This document shows, piece after piece, positions 54,735-63,112 of a DNA stretch of 64,000 bases. The notes under the pieces are model-generated. The model searched no databases, had not been told where the DNA came from, and worked only from the letters and a program-made list of their open reading frames with translations. The position numbers and the translations under genes were made by a program. This stretch comes from UBA2199 sp964628035. GTDB taxonomy: Bacteria; Acidobacteriota; Aminicenantia; UBA2199. Positions within the stretch are counted from its first letter, which is position 1. Each line of letters begins with the position of its first letter. The stretch covers positions 310,001 through 374,000 of the forward strand of contig CAZVPI010000001.1 in the NCBI GenBank assembly GCA_964628035.1, written 5' to 3'.

Positions 54735-55617
54735 GCACCGCGCCGAGCACGCCCTGTTCCGCGGCCTGCTGCGGCTGGTGCGCCTCTCCCCCCGCTGGGC
54801 GCTGGCCTGGACGCGCCGGGCCCTGGTTTTTTTTTTTAAGAAGGCCAGCCCGCGCCACGCCCGGCTGGTGGCAGCCAACCTGGAGGCGGCCTTTCCCGGC
54901 TCCGACCCGGGCTGGCGCCGCGAACTGAAAAACAGGATCTACCGCCATTTCGCCGCCGTTTTCCTGGAGATCCTGCGCACCTTCGCCCGCGACGAGGCCG
55001 CGGCCGTCCTGGCGCGCAGCCGGGTCCGGGGCTGGGAGAACCTGGAGCGCGCCCTGGCCGCCGGGCGCGGCGTCATCCTCTTTTCGGCCCACTTCGGCAA
55101 CTGGGAATGGATCCCGCTGCTCCTCAGCGGCCGCCTGAAGCGGCGCGTGCACAGCGTCGCCCGCCCCATGGACAACCCGCTGATCGAGGAGATGGTGCGG
55201 GGGTTCCGCGAGGCCATGGGCTCGCGCATCCTCAACAAGCAGGGCTCGTTGCGCGCCATCCTCAAGCTGCTGGCAACGGGCGAGATCGTCTACCTGCTCA
55301 TCGACCAGAACACCGTGCCGCGCGAGGGGGTCTTCGTCGACTTCTTCGGCCGGCCGGCGGCGACCATCACCACCGCGGCCCAGCTGCGCCTGAAACGGGG
55401 CGTTCCCCTGGTGCCGGCTTTCCTGCATTACGAGGGGGAGGCGATCGTCTTCGAGATCCTGCCCGAGGTCGCGCCCAGCGCCGGCGATGTCGTCGGCCTG
55501 ACCCAGGAGCTGACGCGCACGATCGAGGAGCAGGTGCGGCGCTTCCCCGAGCAGTGGTTCTGGTTCCACAACCGCTGGAAGACCCGTCCCCAAGGAGAAG
55601 CCCATGAGAGCGCATGA
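54709..55617 (+). CDS. Lipid A biosynthesis acyltransferase (LpxL/HtrB-like)
   Basis: The 302-residue product belongs to the LpxL family, which adds secondary acyl chains to Kdo-lipid A. The catalytic HxxxxE motif is SAHFGNWEW (His128, Glu133). Other marks are GRGVILFSAHFG, RPMDNPLIEEMVRGFREAMGSRIL, VYLLIDQNTVPREGVFVDFFGRPA and PEQWFWFHNRWKTRP. It overlaps lpxK by 26 nt and rph by 14 nt. Codons 40-43 sit on a run of 11 T, a likely slippage site. Confidence 0.92.
   Translation: MQKKKASCRHRAEHALFRGLLRLVRLSPRWALAWTRRALVFFFKKASPRHARLVAANLEAAFPGSDPGWRRELKNRIYRHFAAVFLEILRTFARDEAAAVLARSRVRGWENLERALAAGRGVILFSAHFGNWEWIPLLLSGRLKRRVHSVARPMDNPLIEEMVRGFREAMGSRILNKQGSLRAILKLLATGEIVYLLIDQNTVPREGVFVDFFGRPAATITTAAQLRLKRGVPLVPAFLHYEGEAIVFEILPEVAPSAGDVVGLTQELTRTIEEQVRRFPEQWFWFHNRWKTRPQGEAHESA
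54827..54837 (+). repeat. Homopolymer T11 inside the lpxL-like gene
   Basis: Eleven consecutive T encode Val-Phe-Phe-Phe near residue 40 of a GC-rich gene, upstream of the catalytic motif. One-base slippage would end translation early and switch off late lipid A acylation. Confidence 0.85.
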
Positions 55618-56332
55618 CCGCGCGAACGACCAGCTCCGCCCCATCGCCTTCGTCCCCGGCTACGTGCGCGCCGTGCCCGGCTCGGTCCTCTGCGAGCAGG
55701 GGCACACGCGCGTGGTCGCCACCGCCACGCTGGAGGAGAGGGTCCCGCCCTTCCTCAAGCGCAGCGGCCGCGGCTGGGTCACCGCCGAGTACGCCATGCT
55801 CCCCGGCTCGGCGGGCAACCAGCGCGTCCCGCGCGAAAGGGGCAAGATCAACAACCGCAGCGGCGAGATCCAGCGCTTCATCGGCCGCGCCCTGCGCACG
55901 GTCTTCGACGCCCGCGCCCTGGGCGAGCGCACGATCACGCTGGACGCCGACGTCATCCAGGCCGACGGCTCCACCCGCTGCGCCTCGCTGAACGCCTGCT
56001 GCCTGGCCCTGGTCCTGGCGCTGAAGCACCTGGTCTTCGAGCAGGAGATCGCCGACTTCCCCCCCTTCCGCCTCGTGGCCGCCGTTTCGGTCGGCGCCCG
56101 CGGCGGCGAGCTCCTGGCCGACCTGGACTACGAGGAGGACGCAGGCGCCGACAGCGACATCAACATCGTCTCCACCGTTGCCGGCGAGCTGGTCGAGGTG
56201 CAGTGCTTCTGCGAGGGGGCGCCGCTGCCGCAGGCCCTCCTGCAAAAGGCCGTGGAGCTGGGAACCGCGAAGAACCGGGAGATCATCGCCCGCATGGAGT
56301 CGGTGCTGGTTGAAGCCGGAGTGCCGTTGTGA
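55604..56332 (+). CDS. rph: Ribonuclease PH
   Basis: RNase PH trims tRNA 3' ends by phosphorolysis. The 242-residue product starts RANDQLRPIAFVPGYVRAVPGSVLCEQGHTRVVATATLEE, has GRGWVTAEYAMLPGSAGNQRVPRERGKINNRSGEIQRFIGRALR, DADVIQADGSTRCASLNACCLAL and DLDYEEDAGADSDINIV. Active-site Arg and Asp positions look intact. It overlaps the upstream acyltransferase by 14 nt. Confidence 0.96.
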   Translation: MRAHDRANDQLRPIAFVPGYVRAVPGSVLCEQGHTRVVATATLEERVPPFLKRSGRGWVTAEYAMLPGSAGNQRVPRERGKINNRSGEIQRFIGRALRTVFDARALGERTITLDADVIQADGSTRCASLNACCLALVLALKHLVFEQEIADFPPFRLVAAVSVGARGGELLADLDYEEDAGADSDINIVSTVAGELVEVQCFCEGAPLPQALLQKAVELGTAKNREIIARMESVLVEAGVPL

Positions 56333-56349
56333 TCTAGCTCGCAACAGGA

Positions 56350-56417
56350 CATGTGGCGAGCACAAGACGTTAGACGCCGGACGATAGACGTTAGCAAGGC
56401 ATGTGGCGAGCACGAGA
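56350..56417. repeat. 18-bp direct repeat 50 bp apart around the left arm of element copy 2
   Basis: CATGTGGCGAGCAC followed by RAGA occurs at 56350-56367 and again at 56400-56417. The 34-bp left arm lies between the two copies, as in a local 50-bp duplication or a relic of insertion. Confidence 0.7.
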
Positions 56418-56502
56418 TATATGTAAGACATAAGAGAATAGAGAAGGCATCATTTTAAGGTATTTTTCTCGCTAACCACTAACGTCTGACGTCTGACGTC
56501 TA
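56364..56502. mobile_element. 139-bp element with 34-bp imperfect terminal inverted repeats of heptamers (copy 2)
   Basis: The left arm (56364-56397) contains AGACGTTAGACG and ends GTTAGCAA. The right arm (56469-56502), reverse complemented, aligns at 26 of 34 positions. The interior is short and AT-rich. It fills the convergent gap between rph and the SurA-like gene. The same arms bound copy 1 at 37718-37984. It could act as a bidirectional stem-loop; no transposase is encoded. Confidence 0.6.
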
Positions 56503-56516
56503 TTCCCTAGATGGTC

Positions 56517-57473
56517 CTATTCGTAGTTCTTTAAGATCTTGACGTAGCTGTCTTTTTTGAGCTGCTCGATGTATTCCTTCAGCTTCACCTGCTGCTCGGC
56601 GTCGCGCAGGATGCGCGTGATGTCCTCGCGCACCTCGCGCACTTCGCGCAGCCTCCGGGGGACGAACTCGGCCAGCTGGATGACGTAGAAGCCCGTGTCG
56701 GTCTCGATCCAGCCCGAGGCCCCGCCCTTCTCCAGGGCCAGCGCCGCCTCCTCCAGCTTGGGGTCGAGCTCGCCCGGTTTGAACGTGCCCAGGGCGATGC
56801 TCTCGGGGGCGCCGGGAAGCTCCGAGTGCCTCTTGGCCACCTCGGCGAAGCCCTCGCCCTTCAGCTCCTCCAGGACGCGCGCCATCTTCTCCCGCGGCGG
56901 CGAGCCGTCCTCGGGCCGGGCCAGGTAGATGCAGTTCAGGGTGAGCTCGGCCGGCAGGGTGAACTCGGCCTCGTGGCCGCGGTAGTACTCCATGATCTGC
57001 GGGTTGTCGATCTTGATCTTGGCGCCGACCTCCTCGGCGACCAGCCGCTGCTGGCGGCGCTGCTCGCGCAGCATGTCCCTCCACTGGGCGTACTCGATGC
57101 CCTCGGCGGCCAGGGCGGCCTTCAGGTCGTCCTCGCTGGCGATGTTGTTCTGCTTGCGGATCTCCTGGATGATCACCTCGACGTCGGCGTCGACGTCATA
57201 GTTCTTCTCCTTGACCTTCGACAGCAGCAGCTTCTGCTCGATGAACTTGTCCAGCAGGTTGCGGCGCAGCTCGGCCACGGCCGCCTCCAGGTCCTCGCCG
57301 CGCTTCTCGTAGCGCAGGGCGCGGATCATGTCGGCCTCGAACTTGCGCAGCTCGCTGCCGGTGATCGCCTCTTCGTTGACCACCGCGTAGATCTCCTCGA
57401 CGACCTCGGCCGTCAGGAAGGCCGCGCTAGCCGCCAGGAACAGGGCCAGGGCCAGGAAGGTTCTTGCTTTCAT
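56517..57473 (-). CDS. SurA-like periplasmic chaperone / parvulin-type peptidyl-prolyl isomerase
   Basis: The 318-residue product has a signal peptide (FLALALFLAASAAFLTA), a SurA N-terminal domain (EEIYAVVNEEAITGSELRKFEADM, LLDKFIEQKLLLSKVKEKNYDV, VIIQEIRKQNNIASEDDLKAALAAEGIEYAQWRDMLREQ) and one parvulin domain (about 185-290, ALGTFKPGELDPKLEEAALALEKGGASGWIETDTGFYVIQL). SurA escorts outer-membrane proteins. It overlaps the previous parvulin gene by 47 nt, so both are made from one mRNA. Confidence 0.9.
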   Translation of the reverse strand: MKARTFLALALFLAASAAFLTAEVVEEIYAVVNEEAITGSELRKFEADMIRALRYEKRGEDLEAAVAELRRNLLDKFIEQKLLLSKVKEKNYDVDADVEVIIQEIRKQNNIASEDDLKAALAAEGIEYAQWRDMLREQRRQQRLVAEEVGAKIKIDNPQIMEYYRGHEAEFTLPAELTLNCIYLARPEDGSPPREKMARVLEELKGEGFAEVAKRHSELPGAPESIALGTFKPGELDPKLEEAALALEKGGASGWIETDTGFYVIQLAEFVPRRLREVREVREDITRILRDAEQQVKLKEYIEQLKKDSYVKILKNYE

Positions 57474-58428
57474 TTTCGTTTTCTCCGGGATCGGGATTCT
57501 TGTAGGCGAAAAAGAGGTTCTCGGGGTGGACGCGCAGCGGCATCTCGGCCCGCAGGGCGCGGATGAATTCGCTGTGGGCGACGGCTAGCTTGGCCGACAG
57601 CAGCTTGCCGCGGATCTCCTCCTGCACCGCCGCCAGGGGCTGCGTGCGCGCGCGGCGCCGGCGCAGGACGCGGAACAGGTGGAAGCCGTAGGGCGACTCC
57701 ACGATGGGGCTGATCTCGCCGTCCTTGAGGGAGAAGACCACATCCTCCATCTCGCGGGGGAGCACGCCCTTCTCGAAGAACCCCATGGCCCCGCCCTTGC
57801 CGGCCTCGGGGCCGGCCGACTCGGCGCGGGCGACCTCCTCGAAGCGCTCCGGGCGCCGGACGAGCTCGGAGCGCAGCTGCAGCAGCTTCTCGCGGTCCTT
57901 GAGCAGGATCTGGCGCAGCTCGATCTCCTCGCCTTTGCGGTACTCGTCGGGGTGCTGCTCGTAGTAGGCGGCGATCTCGGCCTCGGGAACGTCGATGTCG
58001 CGGTAGGCCGTCGACAGAAGGTATTTCTGCGCCCGCAGCGCGTCGCGCACGGCCTCGCGGTCGGGGGGCTCCCCCTGGCCGCGGGCGCGGGCGTCGGCCA
58101 GGAAGGACTCGATCTCGTCGTCGCCGACGGAGACCCCCTCCTGGGCCGCCTTGTACAGCAGAAGCTGCTGCTCCTGGAAGACGTCGAACAGGCGCGAGAG
58201 CAGCCGGTCGTTCCCCTCGCGGCCGAGGCTGTCGTCGTAGTGCAGGCGGATGAAGCCCTTCAGGTCGCGGTTGCTGCGCTGGATGCCGTCGATGGTCAGG
58301 ATCACCTTCTGGTCCAGTGCGGCGCCGGCCTGGGCGGCGGCCGCCGGGTCAGGCGCCTTGTCGGCCTCCTTCCGGCATTGGCAGGAAAAGAGGGCCAGGG
58401 CGAGGAGTACGAGCCATTTTCTGTCCAT
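57427..58428 (-). CDS. Lipoprotein parvulin-type peptidyl-prolyl isomerase (PpiC/PrsA-like)
   Basis: The 333-residue product has a lipoprotein-type signal (WLVLLALALFSCQC; lipobox LFSC), a SurA-N-like helical region (about 40-150) and a parvulin domain (about 165-270): EIELRQILLKDREKLLQL, FEEVARAESAGPEAGKGGAMGFFEKGVLPREMEDVVFSLKDGEISPIVESPYGFHLFRVL. It is the first gene of a two-gene foldase unit divergent from uppS. The -10 box lies 8 nt before the ATG. Confidence 0.9.
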   Translation of the reverse strand: MDRKWLVLLALALFSCQCRKEADKAPDPAAAAQAGAALDQKVILTIDGIQRSNRDLKGFIRLHYDDSLGREGNDRLLSRLFDVFQEQQLLLYKAAQEGVSVGDDEIESFLADARARGQGEPPDREAVRDALRAQKYLLSTAYRDIDVPEAEIAAYYEQHPDEYRKGEEIELRQILLKDREKLLQLRSELVRRPERFEEVARAESAGPEAGKGGAMGFFEKGVLPREMEDVVFSLKDGEISPIVESPYGFHLFRVLRRRRARTQPLAAVQEEIRGKLLSAKLAVAHSEFIRALRAEMPLRVHPENLFFAYKNPDPGENENESKNLPGPGPVPGG

Positions 58429-58436
58429 CCGACGCC

Positions 58437-58465
58437 ATTATATCGCAGGCCGGGCGCCATTACAA
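58437..58465 (-). promoter_or_regulatory. Promoter of the two-parvulin unit, leaderless geometry
   Basis: TTGTAA (58465-58460), 17 bp, TATAAT (58442-58437), 8 nt before the ATG at 58428. Confidence 0.65.
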
Positions 58466-58493
58466 TGGCCGGCCGCGGCGTCGCCGCCGCCAT

Positions 58494-58522
58494 TTGACAA
58501 CCCGGGGCGTAAAAAATATAAT
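58494..58522 (+). promoter_or_regulatory. Perfect consensus promoter of the uppS-cdsA-dxr-rseP operon
   Basis: TTGACA (58494-58499), exactly 17 bp, TATAAT (58517-58522), then 6 nt to the ATG at 58529. Both hexamers are perfect; the transcript should start at or next to the ATG. Confidence 0.88.
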
Positions 58523-58528
58523 TCGCGG

Positions 58529-59287
58529 ATGGAAGAGCAGGCCCTGGCCCCCTATCCCCCCGGCAGCGAAGAGCGCGGCCTGATCGAGCGCATCGACGCC
58601 AAGCGCCTGCCGGCCCACGTGGCGATCACCATGGACGGCAACGGCCGCTGGGCCAGGAACCGGGGGCTGGAGCGCAACGCCGGCCACAGCGCCGGCGCCG
58701 AGGCGGCGCGGGAGGTGACCGAGGCCGCCGCCCGCATCGGCATCCGCTTCCTGACCCTGTTCACTTTTTCCAGCGAGAACTGGAAGCGGCCGCCCGGCGA
58801 GGTGCAGTTCCTCATGGACATGCTCTACGAGAACCTGCTGAACCGCCGCGAGCTGCTCACCGACAACGACATCCGCCTGAAGGTCATCGGCGACCTGGAG
58901 CGGCTCCCCGGGCGGCTGCGCCGCAAGCTCGAGGAGGCGGAAGAGTTGTCGCGCGGCCATCGGCGCATGCAGGTCAACCTGGCCCTGAACTACGGGGGGC
59001 GCCAGGAGATCCTGCGCGCTGTGCGCGCCGTCGTCGCCGCCGGCATTCCCGTCGACCGCATCGACGAGGAGGCGTTCGCCGGCCGCCTGTACACGGCCGG
59101 CTGCCCCGATCCCGACCTGGTCATCCGCACCTCGGGCGAGCAGCGCGTCTCCAACTTCCTCCTCTTCCAGATCGCCTACAGCGAGCTCTACTTCACCCCT
59201 GTCCTGTGGCCCGATTTCCGCGCCCGCGAGCTGTTCCGGGCCGTCATCGACTACCAGGGCCGCGAAAGGAGGTTCGGCAAGATATGA
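58529..59287 (+). CDS. uppS: Undecaprenyl diphosphate synthase
   Basis: UppS makes the C55 lipid carrier for peptidoglycan and LPS. The 252-residue cis-prenyltransferase has LPAHVAITMDGNGRWARNRGLERNAGHSAGAEAA with the catalytic Asp, LTLFTFSSENWKRPPGEVQFLMDML, NLALNYGGRQEILRA and the C-terminal DLVIRTSGEQRVSNFLLFQIAYSELYFTPVLWPDF. The start is set by the promoter and family length. It overlaps cdsA by ATGA. Confidence 0.96.
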   Translation: MEEQALAPYPPGSEERGLIERIDAKRLPAHVAITMDGNGRWARNRGLERNAGHSAGAEAAREVTEAAARIGIRFLTLFTFSSENWKRPPGEVQFLMDMLYENLLNRRELLTDNDIRLKVIGDLERLPGRLRRKLEEAEELSRGHRRMQVNLALNYGGRQEILRAVRAVVAAGIPVDRIDEEAFAGRLYTAGCPDPDLVIRTSGEQRVSNFLLFQIAYSELYFTPVLWPDFRARELFRAVIDYQGRERRFGKI

Positions 59288-60084
59288 AGGACCTGGGACG
59301 CCGCCTGCCCACCACCGTCGCGCTGATCGTCTTCGCCTACGCCGCCATCCGCTTCCTGCCGGTGCCGTGGTTCGCCGCCCTGCTCTACGCGCTGGCCAGC
59401 CTGGCCGCCTGGGAGCTGCTGCGCATGGTCCGGCCCAGCCGCCACGCCTGGCCGCTGGCCTTCGTCAACGGCCTGCTGGTGGCCCTGGCCTTCGCCCTGC
59501 CGGGCTTCGGCCTGCCCCTGGCCCTGGTCGGCTGCCTGCTCGCCGACGGCCTCTTTTTTTTGTTCGCGACGGGCCGCGAGCGGCTGGAGGCCTTCGCCCG
59601 CGACTGGGGGGTGGTGGCGCTGGCGACGCTCTACGTCTATTTCCCGCTGTTCTTCATGCTGGAGCTGAAGAAACTCGGCCCCAACTACCTCTTTTTCATG
59701 ATCCTGGTCATCGCCATCGGCGATTCGGGCGCCTATTTCGTGGGCAGCGCCATCGGCCGCCGCAAGATCTATCCCGTCGCCTCGCCGAGGAAGTCCCTCG
59801 AGGGGCTGATCGCCGCGGTCGTCACCGCCGGCCTCAGCGGCTGGCTGTCGCTGTTGCTCTTCCCGCTGCCTGCGGGCGTGCCCGCGGCCATGGCCACCGC
59901 CGCCCTGGTCGGGCTGTTCTCCCAGCTCTCCGACCCGGTGGAGTCGCTGTTCAAGCGTGCTGCCGGCCGGAAGGACTCCGGCTCGCTGCTCCGCGGCCAC
60001 GGCGGGGTCCTGGACCGGGTCGACAGCTACATCTTCTGCGCCCCGCTGCTGTACCTGGTCATCCTCCATTTCTGGCGCGCATGA
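59284..60084 (+). CDS. cdsA: Phosphatidate cytidylyltransferase
   Basis: CdsA makes CDP-diacylglycerol for phospholipid synthesis. The 266-residue membrane protein has about eight helices and the C-terminal signature SLFKRAAGRKDSGSLLRGHGGVLDRVDSYIF (SxxKRxxxxKDxxxxxPGHGGxxDRxD, with Arg for the Pro). GDSGAYFVGSAIGRRKIYPVASPRKSLEG is also typical. Start by ATGA overlap with uppS. Confidence 0.93.
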   Translation: MKDLGRRLPTTVALIVFAYAAIRFLPVPWFAALLYALASLAAWELLRMVRPSRHAWPLAFVNGLLVALAFALPGFGLPLALVGCLLADGLFFLFATGRERLEAFARDWGVVALATLYVYFPLFFMLELKKLGPNYLFFMILVIAIGDSGAYFVGSAIGRRKIYPVASPRKSLEGLIAAVVTAGLSGWLSLLLFPLPAGVPAAMATAALVGLFSQLSDPVESLFKRAAGRKDSGSLLRGHGGVLDRVDSYIFCAPLLYLVILHFWRA

Positions 60085-60118
60085 ACCCGTCCCGTTGCCC
60101 GGAAACCCGAGCCTGCCG

Positions 60119-61273
60119 ATGGTGAGCGGCGTCGTCGTCCTGGGCTCGACCGGCTCGGTCGGCCGCAGCGCACTGGCGGTGCTGGCCGAGAACCGCGAGC
60201 GCTTCCGCCTCCTGGGCCTGGCCGCCGGCGACAACATCCAGCTGCTGGAGAGGCAGATCGCCGAGTTCTCGCCGTCCGCGGTGAGCGTCCGCGGCGAAAA
60301 GGCCGCCCGCGAGCTGCGCCGACGCTTCCCGCGCCTGCGCGTCCTGCACGGCCCCGAGGGGCTGGACGAGCTGGTGTCGCTGCCAGGCTGCGACGCCGTG
60401 CTGGCGGCCATCAACGGCACGGAGGGCCTGCGCGCCGCCGTGCAGACGCTGCGCCTGAAGCGGAGGCTCTGCCTGGCCAACAAGGAGACCCTGGTGGCGG
60501 CAGGCGAGATCGTCCGCGCCGAGGCGGCCACCGCCGGCGCCGAGATCCTGCCCGTCGACAGCGAGCAGAGCGCCATCTTCCAGTGCCTCGGCGACGTCCG
60601 CCACGTGCGCCGCGTTGTCCTGACCGCCTCGGGCGGACCGTTCTTCCGCGACCCCGGCCGCGACCTGGCCTCGGTCACGGTGGCCGAGGCGCTGGCCCAT
60701 CCCACCTGGAGCATGGGGCGCAAGATCACCATCGACTCGGCGACGATGATGAACAAGGCCCTGGAGATCGTCGAGGCGCGCTGGCTGTTCGACCTGGCGC
60801 CCGAGCAGATCGACGTCGTCGTCCATCCCCAGAGCGTGGTCCACTCGCTGGTGGAGTTCGTCGACCGCTCCATGCTGGCCCAGCTCGGCGTCGCCGACAT
60901 GAGGCTGCCCATCCTCTACTCCCTGACCCATCCCGAGCGCATCGCCGGCTCCTGCCCCAGCCTCGACCTGGCCGCCCTGGGGCGCCTGGAGTTCTTCGCC
61001 GTCGACCGCGGCCGCTTCCCCGCCGTCGCCCTGGCCTACGACGTGCTGCGCCTGGGCGGCGACGCCGGCGCCGTCTTCAACACCGCCAACGAGGCGGCGG
61101 TGGAGCGTTTCCTGGAAGGCCGCATCGCCTTTTCCGACATCGCCGCCGTGACCGCGCGCATGCTGGAGCGGGCCGGCGGCCGCCGGCCCGCCGGCCTGGA
61201 CGACGTTTTGGCCGTCATCGCCGAGACCCGCGAGCGCACCCTGGCCTACATCGACAACGAGGTGATCCCATGA
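60119..61273 (+). CDS. dxr: 1-deoxy-D-xylulose 5-phosphate reductoisomerase
   Basis: Dxr is the second enzyme of the non-mevalonate isoprenoid pathway and supplies uppS with precursors. The 384-residue product has VVVLGSTGSVGRSALAVL (NADPH), RLCLANKETLVAAGEIV, LPVDSEQSAIFQCL, LTASGGPFFRD, HPTWSMGRKITIDSATMMNKALEIVEARWLF and the C-terminal AVFNTANEAAVERFLEGRIAFSDIAAV. Start at ATG 60119 or the adjacent GTG 60122. The gap from cdsA is 34 nt. Confidence 0.96.
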   Translation: MVSGVVVLGSTGSVGRSALAVLAENRERFRLLGLAAGDNIQLLERQIAEFSPSAVSVRGEKAARELRRRFPRLRVLHGPEGLDELVSLPGCDAVLAAINGTEGLRAAVQTLRLKRRLCLANKETLVAAGEIVRAEAATAGAEILPVDSEQSAIFQCLGDVRHVRRVVLTASGGPFFRDPGRDLASVTVAEALAHPTWSMGRKITIDSATMMNKALEIVEARWLFDLAPEQIDVVVHPQSVVHSLVEFVDRSMLAQLGVADMRLPILYSLTHPERIAGSCPSLDLAALGRLEFFAVDRGRFPAVALAYDVLRLGGDAGAVFNTANEAAVERFLEGRIAFSDIAAVTARMLERAGGRRPAGLDDVLAVIAETRERTLAYIDNEVIP

Positions 61274-62604
61274 CCGTCCTCTACCAGTTCCTGACCTTCC
61301 TGGTCGTGCTCGGCGTCATCGTCCTGGTCCACGAGCTCGGCCACTACGTCGCCGCCCGGCTGATGAAAATCCGCGTCGAGGTGTTCTCCTTCGGCTTCGG
61401 CAAGCGCCTCTTCGGGCGCCGGATCGGCGACACCGACTTCCGCGTCAGCCTGGTGCCGGTCGGCGGCTACGTGCGCATGGCCGGCGAGGAGGACTTCGAC
61501 CCGGCCCACGCCGCCCCCGACCAGTTCATGGCCAAGAACCGGGCCCAGAAGATCTTCACCCTGCTGATGGGGCCGCTGATGAACCTGGTTCTGGCGCTGC
61601 TGCTGATCGCCGGCGTCAACATGGGCGGCGTCGAGGTCGACGCCTACAAGCTGGATCCCCCGGTGATCGGCTACGTGGCCAAGGGGTCGCCGGCCGAGGC
61701 GGCGGGGCTCCTGCCCGGCGACCTGCTGCTGGCCATCGACGGACGCCCCACCCCGACCTGGAAGGAGGCGGAGATCCTTGTCGGCACCAATCCCAAGGAG
61801 AGCCTGCGCGTCGACTTCCGCCGCGACGGCGAGGTGCGGCGCAGCGAGCTGAAGGTCGTGGCCAGCACGCGCTACGAGATCGGCTACGCCGGGTTCTACT
61901 GGCCGCTGCCGGCCGAGATCGACCGCGTCGCCCCCGGCTATCCCGCCGCCAGGGCGGGTCTGGCCCCCGGCGACATCATCACCGCCGTCAATGGCCGGGC
62001 GGTGGCCACCTATTTCGAGCTGGCCGACGTCATCCGCGCCTCGCCGGGAAAGGAGCTGCTCCTCGAATACCGCCGCCAGGGGCGTACGCTGTCGGCGCGG
62101 CTCACGCCCACGGCCGAGAAGGGCATCGGGCTCATCGGCTTCAACGTGCGCGTGGCCTCGGCGCGCGTGCAGTACGGGCCGCTGGCGGCGGTGAAGAACA
62201 GCTTCCAGGAGGCGGCCCGCCTGGTGCGGCTGACCTTCGACGCCTTCCGCAAGATCGCCCAGCGCAAGATGTCGGTGAAGAGCTTCTCCGGCCCGCTGGA
62301 GATCGCCCGCGTGTCGCAGCAGGCCCTGGAGAGCGGCTTTTCCAACTTCTTCATGCTCGTGGCCTTCATCTCGCTGCAGCTGGGGATCGTCAACCTCTTC
62401 CCCATCCCCGGGCTGGACGGCGGCCACCTGCTGATCTTCCTGGTCGAGGCGGTGATCCGCCGCGACCTGAACGCCAGGCTGAAGACGGCGCTGCTTTACG
62501 CCGGCTTCGCCTTCCTGATCGCCCTGATGGCCTTCGTGGTGCTCAACGACATCGCCAAGACGCTGCCCAGGGGCTGGCAGAGCCTGGTGCCGTTCCTGCG
62601 CTAG
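61270..62604 (+). CDS. rseP: RseP-type site-2 zinc metalloprotease
   Basis: The 444-residue intramembrane protease has the zinc motif VLVHELGHYVAARLM near residues 18-32, two PDZ domains (about 120-195 and 205-280; IGYVAKGSPAEAAGLLPGDLLLAIDG and IDRVAPGYPAARAGLAPGDIITAVNG) and the C-terminal NLFPIPGLDGGHLL with the third zinc ligand. RseP cuts anti-sigma factors within the membrane. The candidate anti-sigma protein at 47.9 kb would be a possible client. Start by ATGA overlap with dxr. Confidence 0.95.
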   Translation: MTVLYQFLTFLVVLGVIVLVHELGHYVAARLMKIRVEVFSFGFGKRLFGRRIGDTDFRVSLVPVGGYVRMAGEEDFDPAHAAPDQFMAKNRAQKIFTLLMGPLMNLVLALLLIAGVNMGGVEVDAYKLDPPVIGYVAKGSPAEAAGLLPGDLLLAIDGRPTPTWKEAEILVGTNPKESLRVDFRRDGEVRRSELKVVASTRYEIGYAGFYWPLPAEIDRVAPGYPAARAGLAPGDIITAVNGRAVATYFELADVIRASPGKELLLEYRRQGRTLSARLTPTAEKGIGLIGFNVRVASARVQYGPLAAVKNSFQEAARLVRLTFDAFRKIAQRKMSVKSFSGPLEIARVSQQALESGFSNFFMLVAFISLQLGIVNLFPIPGLDGGHLLIFLVEAVIRRDLNARLKTALLYAGFAFLIALMAFVVLNDIAKTLPRGWQSLVPFLR

Positions 62605-62620
62605 GCCGGGCGGCGGGCTT

Positions 62621-63112
62621 TCAGCGCCGGGCGAACTTCTCCTTGAGCGTGAGGTCGACGATGGGCGGCACCAGGGAGCCCACCTCGCCGCCCAGGCGGT
62701 AGACCTCCTTGACCAGCTTGGAGCTGAGGAAGGAGTAGGACTCGGAGGGGACGAAGAAGATGGTCTCGATGCGCGGGTCGATCTTGCGGTTCATCAGCGC
62801 CATCTGGAACTCGATCTCGAAATCGGAGATGGCGCGCAGGCCGCGGACGATGGTGGTGATGCCTCGGCCCTTGACGTAGTCGACCAGCAGCCCCTCGAAG
62901 TGGTCGATCTCGATGCGCTCCGTGCCGCGGAACACCTCGCGCAGCATGCCGCAGCGCTCCTCCAGGCTGAAGAGATAGGTCTTGTCCGGGTTGCGCAGCA
63001 CCGCCACCACGATGCGTTCGAAGATCTTCAGCCCGCGCTGGATGATGTCGATGTGGCCGTTGGTCAGCGGGTCGTAGGACCCCGGGTACACCGCCAGTCT
63101 TTTGCTATCCAT
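62621..63112 (-). CDS. coaD: Phosphopantetheine adenylyltransferase
   Basis: CoaD makes dephospho-CoA, the penultimate step of CoA synthesis. The 163-residue product has AVYPGSYDPLTNGHIDIIQRG (TxxH-type NGHID), VVDYVKGRGITTIVRGLRAISDFEIEFQMALMNRKI and ETIFFVPSESYSFLSSKLVKEVYRLGG. It overlaps the upstream kinase-like gene by 8 nt; the two could carry out the last two CoA steps in sequence. Confidence 0.96.
   Translation of the reverse strand: MDSKRLAVYPGSYDPLTNGHIDIIQRGLKIFERIVVAVLRNPDKTYLFSLEERCGMLREVFRGTERIEIDHFEGLLVDYVKGRGITTIVRGLRAISDFEIEFQMALMNRKIDPRIETIFFVPSESYSFLSSKLVKEVYRLGGEVGSLVPPIVDLTLKEKFARR

Noticed and set aside
53797..56332. Frameshift suspicion in the lpxL-like gene at the T11 run
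   Set aside because: The frame is intact through the run as given. It is reported as a potential slippage site, not as a pseudogene.
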